A stretch of DNA of 64,000 nucleotides from Eutypella sp. D-1 (taxonomy: Eukaryota > Ascomycota > Sordariomycetes > Xylariales > Diatrypaceae), in NCBI GenBank assembly GCA_023313575.1, contig JAJTTP010000001.1, positions 310,001 through 374,000 on the forward strand. The letters run 5' to 3'. The position numbers and the translations under genes were made by a program. The notes beneath the pieces are model-generated. The model saw nothing but the letters and a program-made list of their open reading frames with translations. It was not told the DNA's origin and made no database searches. Position 1 is the first letter of the stretch, and each line of letters opens with the position of its first letter. Below are positions 1 through 9,700 of the stretch, piece after piece.

Positions 1-1
1 G

Positions 2-334
2 GTTATCCTCGTCGTACCTGTCCTCGCGGAGCAACGAGTCATCGCCTTCCTCCCCCTGCTCCTCACCCTTACCGGGGCACTCCGGCATACGGACTGCCGC
101 ATCATCATCTCCCGCAATGCCGGTATTCGCATCATCCCGACCTTGATCTTTTCCTATGCGTATACTAGCGCGGGCGCGGGTACTTCTTCTCTCCCGGCTT
201 TTATCATTACCGTCGCCCTCATGATCAGCGACGTACTCTTCTTCACCAGGCAGGATCTCAACGGCGGAGGCGGAGGAGGTGGAGCTGTGGTGGTGATGAT
301 GTTCAGACGAGCGGTTCTTCGCGTGCTTTTCTCC
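2..334 (-). other. In-frame open continuation downstream of the RRM-like gene
   Basis: Reading the minus strand in the same frame as the upstream gene (335-1978), all 111 codons between its TAG stop and the window edge are open. The conceptual peptide is rich in Ser, His, Glu and Asp, has a run of five His, and is hydrophilic like the tail of the upstream gene. So the gene may really continue out of the window, with the TAG lying in a very small intron or being a nonsense change. A candidate 30-nt intron (GTGAGG...CTCTAG, itself in phase) covers the stop but would be unusually short for this lineage. Confidence 0.45.
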
Positions 335-1978
335 CTAGAGCATCGCCAGCCGCGTGAACCTCACCACGGAAGCCGTCTGGAGGGTCCGACCGCGCGTTTC
401 CTCCTCGCTCGACGAGGTATTGTATAGGGGGTTCTTGGTCGGCGGCGGCGACGATGACGATGACGTCCACGACGGCGACGAGTCTACCGGGATTCCTTGG
501 TTATATTTGCCGCCCCTTGGCAGCAGTTTCTGCGGATACCGCTGCCCCGCCTCTTGCTGGTGTTGTTGGAGTTTTTTATTTTCCTGCCGCTGTCGTGCTT
601 TTCTCAGTCGCCGGGCATTCTTCTTCCGCGCGAGCTTCGCCGCGAATGTGTCGCGGTGCTCCGCGTCGGACCCGGGGCGGATAAAGCGAGGTTTCTTCTT
701 TGTCTTTGGTGGGTACGACGATGCTGCCGTTGCAGCCCCCACTAGAACCTCGCCTATCTCTCGCTCCAGCTCATCCTGCTCTTCATCCTGCCCGTCCTCG
801 CCTTGCCCGATATCTTGCTCTCCTTCCTCTCCCTGTTCCCTTGTCTCCTTCTTTTTCTTCTTACTCCTCTTCCTCCTCGGCTGTTCTCCAGCGGCGGGCT
901 CGACGCCCGCGATCCACTCCGTGTACCTTGCGACGGCGATCTCGCGGCCCTTGTAGCGGGGCTTGCGGCGGAGGGCGACGAGGGCGTCGGCGGCGCGGCG
1001 GTCCGCCCACTCCACGAAGCAGCGGTTCTGGCTGTGGAACGTGAGGGCGGCGATCTCGCCGTACGGCTCCAGGAGCGCGCGCACCTCCGCCTTCGTCTCC
1101 GGCGTCGGCGCCTGCTCCCGGTGCACCGACGCCAGGATGCCCGTGCCGTGGTACAGCCCGCTGATCACGAGCGTGCGCTGTTCCCACCCCGGCTGCTGCA
1201 GTCGCCTCGTTTCGTCGGCGCTGCCGTTGTTCTCGGTGCCCTTCGAGGAGCGTCCGCGCTTCTTTCTTCGTCGGAAGAAGGACGACATTGAGCTCGCTCT
1301 CGACCGGGCGGGGTCACCGGAGGAGGCCTGCGTCATGCCGGCATCCGTCTCTGAAGAACGGCGGGATTTAGAGCCGCGCGAGAACGCCGTGGATGTCGCG
1401 ACTAGCACGAGTGACCAGAGGAGAATGGCCCTGGGCTTGACTTTTGCCTCGCCCGAACTCTTGAAGGTGGGAATCGAAGGAATCACGTTCCGGGCACCAC
1501 CGAAGCTGATACATGGATGTCCAAGCCAGGGAAGTTTAACATTGTACTCCCTTGTGGCATTCGTATCTTTTGGCGGGTGATTAATTTTAATTTCGAAAAT
1601 AACGACTGTCGTAGTTACCACCTTGGTAGTCACTGCCGTCTCGGTGGCAACCTCTTCTACAGTAACTGTCGCGGTCGCTATGTTTGTGCTCGCCGACATG
1701 TGTACAGAGGACCCCGAGCTGTTGCCCGTGCCACCGGATGGATAGGGCGTTGGGCCGTCAGAACGGCTGCTCGAGATTCCAGCAAGGCTATTACTGGGGC
1801 TCAATACGTGCTTTTCAGTTGTGTGATGTGAACTTTCAGTAACTGAAACCACGTTGGATGTATTGGAAGCAGATGCCGTGGCGAGAGACGAAACCGTTGC
1901 TTCAAGCTCCGGCGGCACATGCCCAGGTGACCACAGCCCAGAGAAGCAGATCGCCAGAGCAACAGCGAGCCAAATCAT
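335..1978 (-). CDS. Hypothetical membrane protein with RRM-like cytoplasmic segment
   Basis: I do not recognise a named family. The first ATG is at 1978; the seven codons before it begin with GTG. The 547-residue product starts with a hydrophobic signal-like segment (MIWLAVALAICFSGLW). A Ser/Thr/Val-rich, probably glycosylated ectodomain follows to about residue 180, then a hydrophobic stretch near 185-200 (ILLWSLVLVATSTAF) followed directly by basic residues, which suggests a type I membrane topology. The rest is cytoplasmic and highly charged. It contains an RRM-like block with an RNP2-like strand (LVISGL) and an RNP1-like strand (RCFVEWA) about 50 residues apart, then long Lys/Arg and Glu/Asp runs. 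The frame stays open past the TAG at 335-337, so the C-terminus is uncertain. The fusion could also be two genes joined by a missed intron. Confidence 0.55.
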   Translation of the reverse strand: MIWLAVALAICFSGLWSPGHVPPELEATVSSLATASASNTSNVVSVTESSHHTTEKHVLSPSNSLAGISSSRSDGPTPYPSGGTGNSSGSSVHMSASTNIATATVTVEEVATETAVTTKVVTTTVVIFEIKINHPPKDTNATREYNVKLPWLGHPCISFGGARNVIPSIPTFKSSGEAKVKPRAILLWSLVLVATSTAFSRGSKSRRSSETDAGMTQASSGDPARSRASSMSSFFRRRKKRGRSSKGTENNGSADETRRLQQPGWEQRTLVISGLYHGTGILASVHREQAPTPETKAEVRALLEPYGEIAALTFHSQNRCFVEWADRRAADALVALRRKPRYKGREIAVARYTEWIAGVEPAAGEQPRRKRSKKKKKETREQGEEGEQDIGQGEDGQDEEQDELEREIGEVLVGAATAASSYPPKTKKKPRFIRPGSDAEHRDTFAAKLARKKNARRLRKARQRQENKKLQQHQQEAGQRYPQKLLPRGGKYNQGIPVDSSPSWTSSSSSPPPTKNPLYNTSSSEEETRGRTLQTASVVRFTRLAML

Positions 1979-3217
1979 GATTCCCCTGATAATGATCACT
2001 GAATGGATAAATTTGTATCAAAATTATGATGCTAAGTATGAAAGACGTGCTGACGTGTTGAGCCTCGGACGAATAAAGCTAGCTGGGAGATGGAGACATC
2101 GTGAAAGTAAACAACAGACTGGAGTAGTTTTCTTGGTTCCGAGAGTTGTCTTAGACACCAAAACATGTCTCATGTTGCACTTTCTTCTAAATCCCAATAA
2201 TTGACATAACTGAGAGTAGGTCAATGCCTGAGGGCTCGGTTTCTGGGAAGGGGCCTACACGTGCTTGAACGGGAAGTAGCGATGGATACAGCTACACGAG
2301 GGTGTACACCACCGCCATTAAACTTAAAAGGAAGATAGCATAAGCCGCTGTCCATGACCTACCAGTACTCAACGCCTTGTTATTAGGAGTCGCATTTTCG
2401 ATCAACAGTGCGCCTGTAAGGGTGTTCTGTATATAGACAATGGAGTGACTTGCGACGTTTGATAGGCTACCGTGCAGTCCACAACGCGCCAACAGTTATA
2501 CACGCCATTCAGTTGGGCTCACAGTCTCTGCACGCGTCGCCAGCAAAGTGCCTACTCTATACCGCCGTGCCCGGTACGCTTGTGCGATCATTCCCAGTGG
2601 TGCGCCCCGGCGATGGGCATGGGAAAGGGATGGATATTTATGCTCTTCGACAGATCACTGTGAGCCCTCCTGCTCCTATGACTGGAGCCTGCCTCCCAGC
2701 CTCCGACGTTGCTCTCGTAGGGTGAGTTGCATCAAGATATCAAGACTTATTCTATCTACAGCTATATTAATAGATCCGTGGTCGCTACTGCATTGCATCC
2801 CGGGTGGCGAAAACCACTATAATACGGTGGAGAAACACATAGGTCACTTGGTGGATGTGGTTACATCATACACTTTTCTTGGTAATCAAGCATAAACCAC
2901 CTTTACATGAATCCGGGCCCGCGGGGTGCGGGGGGGGGTTATATTGGTAGATGGGGCAACGTGGTAGTAACACGTCCAACACTAGTTTGAAGCCCCTGAG
3001 ATAGGGGCTTACTTAAATGCGACAATATAGTGGCAATTATTAGAACTCAAAGAACCCAACAGCTACAAGCTAGATGTTCTTGAAAAGGGAGACGGCAAAG
3101 TTACTAACTGCAAGCTAGTGTGGAAAGAACTTCCCTAAATTGATTAAAAGGGACTGCGAGGCACAAATAGCTACCAAGCGTGTCGTGTAAAGCTCGACTG
3201 ATATGCTAGGAGACTAT
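1979..3217. other. Intergenic, no supported gene
   Basis: About 1.2 kb with only short, uncoordinated open frames on both strands and no recognisable protein motif. A G-rich tract lies near 2928-2937. It contains the promoter side of the RRM-like gene and the 3' flank of the subtilase-like gene. Confidence 0.6.
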
Positions 3218-6200
3218 TTAGTCTAACGGCAAGATCTTGGTCCCAAGCTGCCGTAAATAGCCGATCCTTTCGGCTGCGTCAACACCAAAGCTGCTGCCGA
3301 AGACTAGGTACGGCCGCATGAAGAAACCCTGTTCGGGTATTCTGTCCTTGACGCCCTTGTTGCTTAGGACCTTGAATATTTTCCTCATTCCGTCCATGGA
3401 AGCTGCCCGTTCTAGACGTTTCGCGGCCCGGCGTTTTTCGTATTCACTATCCTCGAGCGCCTTGTGCGCCCGTAGGGAGTAGAGGACAAGTGCTGCGAGA
3501 CCCGCGGCATAAGCCGTCGCGTAGGAGCTGCCCTTGTCAGACTCGCCGCTTGAGGATGTGTACTCCTCACCTGGTAGGAGAAAGTCACGGTCTTCGAATT
3601 TGATCTCCTTGGCTTCCTCGCCGTACATGGTAGCCGAGCCTATCCGTATAACCTTATTGCTCCCCACCGGGATATACTTTGTAATCTCGGTCATAGCGCC
3701 TTTGTCGGGCAGAGACGCGAACAAAATGACGTTGTTCTTTTGTGCGGCCCTCTTGAGCTCTTCGAGGAAATTCTTCTCGCCATCGTCCGGGTCGTCGTCT
3801 TTCTTCTTGAAGGTCCAGCTCATAGAGACAATATCCACGTCCATTTTTCGTGCCCATTCGAGAGCCTACGATAGTAGATAGGGGTTAGTACGTCGCATGC
3901 TATTAATATCAGTGCCAGTGGCGCGGATGCTTGATTGTGCAGGTATGTTTTCCCTCACCTTGAAGCAAGACTCGGTCGTGAATTTCTGCTTCTCGGCGAC
4001 ACCGGAGTCGTCCAGCCGGCCGATATAAAGTTGTGCCATAGGACACAGCTTGCGGATACATGCAACCATTTCCGTCCCATGCTCACAAGGGCTCACCCAA
4101 TACTCGCCATTGTCTACTCGAAAGGATTGGCCTTTTCCGTTGTTTAGTTGCAATTTGTCAAGCGAAGCTCCATCGTCCAGCACGGCAACCTTGACAACGG
4201 GCCTTTCCTGTCCCTCGAGGGTTACGTTGTGTATGAACTGTATAAATGGCTTCATCTGCTCGATCCAGTGATCGGGGCGTAGACTAGCACTGCCTATCAG
4301 CCTTGGAAGAGGATAGAACCAAAACAAGAGGCCAGGGGGTGGGGGTGGGAGACCAGAAGAACGATGAAAGGAGAAGAGAGAAGAGAGAAGATTCAACCAA
4401 GAAAAATAAGAAGCAACAATTTTCAGCATCCCATAATTAAGCTTACCTATCATTGATAGGAGGACTATTGCCTCCCTGGGCGTTCGCGTCCTCCGCACTG
4501 CTGACGACGCTCTGGTCGGACTTGGGATACTCCACTTTGATGCGGTCATATTCAAGTCTGGGGCAGCTTTCGACTAGCTTCAACTTCATCTCATCTTCAT
4601 AGGCCCTGCAATCATTTTGGTCGTTTATTTTCTAACAGGATATTTAGCAAAGGAACAGGTCACGACAGGTACATAGAAATTGAACTCTTACGTTGGGATA
4701 GACCTCGATCACTAGGCGTTCGAGCTTAGTTCGGGTCCGTGTTAGTTGAAGCTCACAATCCCGAGGCTAGGTGCTGTCGCTCACATTCGCCATCTTGTGA
4801 AGTCCCAAGCTGCAGGCCCAGCCCCGGAGGACCGCTGTATTTCCACGAGAATACAGATAAACTTCCTTGGCATTGGGGGCAGCAGCAAACACCGTCTCGC
4901 TGCATATGTCGTACTTCTTCCACTTGAAGGCCTCGACGTTGAAGTCTTGATAGATTCCATGGGGCATGGGCCGGCGGAGACACTGCCGTATCGCATCATT
5001 GCTGTGCGGTTCCGGACCCGTATCGTCAACCTGCACGGAGAAAATCTTCCTCACCCCGCTCTCCCACAGCCAATCGAAGATTCCCATGTAGGGATCTGAA
5101 GCCTCTGTCATTCCACTTTCGACAGGCATAGCCTTTTGTCCGGAAATCTTTGGCTTCTCTGCGTGCTGCGCTTTTGGGCCCCAGTTGGGCAGCTGCACAG
5201 AGGCCATGGCCGTCTCGAAGAGCATTCCCGACCGCTCCCTCGCGTATTTGACATAGTTTTCGTCCAGCTGCTTGGACTCCCCGAGAAGATTCAAAGTGAT
5301 CTTGCGCACTGCTATCAGGTTAAAACATGAATACGGATTTGGAAACTCAAAGAGATCAAAGCGCAAGATGACAACGAAAACGCACCGATCTGGACATCGC
5401 CCCAGTACAGAAACTTCAGCTTATCTTCCAATGCGCGCTCCGTCTCTGGGGCGCCAATACAAGCTCTTTTTAACAGTTCTTCAGTTTTTTTGCGAGAAGC
5501 CTTTCTGCTCAACTCGAGTTCGCTTGTCCTCGGTTCCCCGCCCTCTTTATGGACAAGGTCGGTCTCTTCTCTGGACCGCTCGTCGTTATAGTCATCCTCA
5601 TCATTATCATTGCCCTGATTTTCTGTCTCTTCAACCTTCGCCGCCGTCATACCCAGCTCCTTGAGCAGACGATACGCCGTTTTCCCGACATCATTCTCGG
5701 CGGCGTGTGTAGCCAAGAAGTAGATAGAAGTGGGTGACCTTTCCACCAGCTCTTCAATCACTAGAAAGAGATGGTCAGAGTCTACCGTGTCATCCTCATA
5801 CAGTCAGATAGCCATCTAGAGTAGGCTAAACCCGTCCTGAGCTGCGCTTTCAAAGAGGCTGTCGGGACAGAGCTGGAGCAGGAACCGGAAGCTTTCCCGT
5901 GGGATCATGGGCAGGTCATTCGGATAGAGTTTCCGATCAAAGTTTCTGGCGTCTATGAGTGACTGGAGGCAGGACCAATGAGTTTTCGTTCGTAGAGCCA
6001 GGCCTTTTGATATCGTCTCCTTGATTACCTCGTTGTTCTTTTTTAGCTTTGAGATATCAATCATGCTATGGAGGCAGACGTGGGGATTATCACTACTGGC
6101 CTCTGTAGCCTTGGTAGAGTTGGATACTTTGAATAGCTGGTGCTCATCTTGCTCGTCGAGCCCAGCTCGCCCATCCTTCCTGGCTGTTGTCAGTCTGATG

Positions 6201-6763
6201 CCGTTTCTGTCAAGGTGGAATTTCTCGAGCAACAGCTTGTTTACTGATCTCAGTGGGCATTCTTGGTCTTGCACGGAGCACGGCTTTTCCAGTGCATCCA
6301 GCACAATATTCGGGATTACAAGATTGATAACTTGAAAGAGAATCTCGAGTTTGTAGTTGGCGGCCTGGAGAATCGGAATGTTACCGTTCGCGTCGGCTTG
6401 GGTAAATAGGTCAGGTTTGTCAATGACCAGTCGTTCAATAAAGGTCAGCACCTGCTTCGACGCCGGGATGTAATTGTTTCCGCTCTTGCTATCCTCAATC
6501 TTCAGGGTAAGTATTATTCGATGCAAGAGGTTCATTCCTATATCGTCCTGTTTCAGCAATTCGTCCTTGTAGCCATTGATGTCGACCCTCTCGGTTTGGA
6601 TTAGAGCGTTGGCGATCTCTTTGTGTGTTATACCGACATCGGGTTCCTTTGCTGACTGTCGATTCGTGAAGTGTACTTTCTGCTGGTTTAACTTGGATTG
6701 CGCATTACGGCCTCCAGATTGTCGTGCTGGCATTGTGCCGCTTCCAACTTTTGTCTGAGCCAT
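3218..6763 (-). pseudogene. Ankyrin-like/peptidase S8 (subtilase) gene, apparently broken
   Basis: Intracellular subtilase of the fungal type often linked to NLR-like genes. From the ATG at 6763 (start MAQTKVGSGT), the N-terminal part has ankyrin-like helical repeats (DANGNIPILQAANY). A charged linker and a WESGVRKIFSV block follow (to about 4800). The C-terminal exons carry the S8 catalytic motifs: Asp (VAVLDDGAS), His (CEHGTEMVA) and Ser (GSSYATAYAAGLAAL). Supported introns are 5309-5385, 4284-4446 (GTAAGC donor, in phase) and 3866-3958. Two nonsense codons break the first exon in one otherwise continuous frame: TAG at 5816-5818 and TGA at 5804-5806. No in-phase splice site pair that I found removes them. 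The junction near 4610-4690 is also off by one base. All catalytic triad motifs remain. A decayed gene is the simplest reading; readthrough, editing or sequencing error are alternatives. Confidence 0.7.
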
Positions 6764-6787
6764 GATGATGCCCGCAAGGAGTGATAA

Positions 6788-9700
6788 CTTACATCGAGCG
6801 TAAATGGGAGTTTTTGCAACAGGGCCAACTCACAAGGCTTCGACGAAGCGGCAGGGACCTCGCCCAATCAGGAGCCCAGCCTCATAGTCCAGGAGATCAA
6901 GCAGAAGTCATCGGCGATCGTTCTTGATAGCGACCTAGCTCCCTCGGGAGAGGCTCCGACCTTATACGGCTTGCTTGTATTTTTCATCCACCAGATTCTC
7001 TCACAGAGACCGTCCATCTTCTACAAAGTTCGGAACATGATGGCTGAGATTATTCTTCGCGATACCTGGACAGAGAATAGTATTCGCATAGTGTTCGCGG
7101 CGCTGCTCCACCGCTGTGGGTGGTCACAGTTTCTTATTCTGATACATGATTACGAAGATTGGCCTAGAGAGATACGTTCTTGGTGGTCTGGGGAGCTACG
7201 ACAGCTCTTCCAGTCCTGTGGATTAAGTTTCACGTTTGTCACCAGCAGTCATAGCCGCATCGAGAACTTATCTCCGTCAGAACCGCATGAGCTTGACCTT
7301 GAAAAAAAACATACGAAGTACAGGAGAAACTTCATACAGGCTAAGCTCGACCGACTTCTAGACCAGGGCAGCGGCTCTGCCGTCTCTAGACATAGGCCCA
7401 CGGCTGACCTTAAAAATATGATCACGGCCGCGGTCGAAGACTTTCAAGGCTCCTTTGCGGCGATCAGCGCTTATCTGACGCTACTGTCCCAAGGCCCCCC
7501 GCTGATGACTGCTGAGGCCATCGAACGCCACATCAAGGCCAGTCCTAAAACCGAAGAGGAACTCTACAAGCTCGAGATATCAGCACTTCGAGCTAGGCAC
7601 GCAAACGCCATCTTATGGATTGAGTCGGCTATCTCTTGGATGATGTGGGCTGTGAGGCCATTACAGCTAGAGGAGCTTGCGACAGCTACCGCGATCAATC
7701 CACAGGATAACAATCTGAGAAATATCAAGGAGAATATATCCATGGACATGGTACAAGACTTGAAAAGACATCTAGGCTCCATAATTGCGGTGGAGAATGG
7801 CCAGGGGCGCATCTCTAACGCAGCGGCGAGAGACATCCTGGCCACTACCCCAAGCGAGCAACTCGGCCTTCAAGATGACTACAAGCTCACAAAGCTATGT
7901 CTTCATTACCTTGTGTTAATTCTGACTCAGACACATCATAAGATGGACGATGAGTCGAAGGCTAAAGAAACTCGGGCTGTACCAGCCATCGATGACGAAA
8001 ACGCGGACGGCGAACATATGCGGACAGAAACGAAGAGATTCGAGACGACACCCAAAATTATGCTTCATGGCACATGGGCACAATATCTATCGCATGTCTC
8101 CTGGAAACACCAAAACCACAACCACGGTGAGCCAGTATCGGGGTTTCTCGACTACGCCTGCCGATTCTGGCCTGCCCATTTCCTACGCATCAAAGGCCCC
8201 GACAAGCGCCTCATAGATGAGGTGGCCCAGTTCCTGCAGGCGCCTTATGGGCAGAGATGGTTCCAAATCTACTTGCTTTGTCACGGGCAGTCTGAAAATC
8301 CTCTCTGCACAAATATAGAAGTGGGAATTATGACGGCAACAATTGTCAGTGTAGCAGACCTTGAGTCGATCGAGACTCGGAGACAGTCTACTGCGGGGAG
8401 TGAAATCCAACATCTTACCTCGGCGGAAATGCTGGGAGATCGACAGCAATCGGCGGTTCGTGTAGCTTGCTACTTGGGACTCACGCCCATACTCCCAACG
8501 CTTCTAGGGCATTCCGTGTCTGATAGTGTAATGCTTGATGCACGTCGCGGATGCTCAGAGCGCGTTGTTGCCTGCTTGGACGCTTCATATCCGTACCATT
8601 TGAGCTGTGCTATCTCAAATGATGATGCAGACTTGACGAAAACCTTGCTAGAGCGTAGTCAGTCGGAAACAGCCAAGTACTACCCTCTTCACAAAGCAGC
8701 TTTAGAAGGCAGCCTGAAGACTTTAATTATGCTGGTCGGCTTGTTGAACAATCCGGCAGAGACGAACAACGACGGAGAGACCCCTCTTCATATGGCTGCG
8801 GCTGGAGGGAGTATAAGTACAATTCTGCTTCTCCTAGGTAGAGATGCCTTCGAACATGAGACGAGAGGCACGATGACTTTGAACATGCTTGACAAACAAG
8901 ACAACAAAATGCAAACGCCATTAATCATCTCAGCTCTGATAGGCCACGTGGACGCTATAAAGCTCTTGCTCCAATGCGGCGCAGACGCCTCTATCCGGGA
9001 TTGCACCGGCAAGACTGCTTTGCACTACGCCATTCTCATGGCTCCTGTCGTGGTCGAGGATCTGGTATCCCCAAACTTGATTAAAATTCGTGATGACGAT
9101 GGCTGCACAGCGTTGCACATTGCTGCAAGGTCTGGAAACGCCCATGCGACGTCTGTTATTATGGATGCTCTGCGAAATGAGTGCTTATTTGAAGAAGCAG
9201 TGAATTGCCGTGATAACGCTGAAAAGACCGCCCTCCTTTATGCAGCTGAAAGTGGACACGCGTCCATCGTAGAGCGTTTTCTCCGGGATGAAAAGCATGT
9301 GGAGCAGGAAAATTACCAGGCAGCAGCAGGATTAGCCGCGGCTCGCGGACACTTGGAAACAGTCCGCTTGTTCACGTCCAAAACGAACGAAAGCATCATA
9401 AGTCACATTCTCGTAGCAGCGTCAGCATCGGGGCAGCTGCTAATTGTTCAGTATCTCTTAATTAATGGGCTTACTTCTCCAGACGCCGAGTGGGACGGCC
9501 AGCGACCCCTATGCCAGGCTTCTGCGAGAGGACACATAGAGGTCGTGCATGCTTTCTTGAGATCTAGAGCGACAGTAAACACAGCAGACAGGCAACGAAA
9601 GACACCATTACACCACGCTGCGGAAAATGGAATGTTCACGGTGGCTAAGACACTTCTCGAGCACCAAGCCAACGTCAATGCCCCTGACATCGATAGGAAA

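Noticed and set aside
5760..5830. An intron removing the two stops in the subtilase-like gene
   Set aside because: The only nearby GT (GTTTAG) leaves phase 2. Each available AG acceptor then meets a new stop within a few codons, so no in-frame splice was found.
6762..6822. An upstream ATG exon for the NLR-like gene at 6762 with a 42-nt intron
   Set aside because: The splice GTGATA...AACAG is too short and joins in the wrong phase to the NACHT frame.
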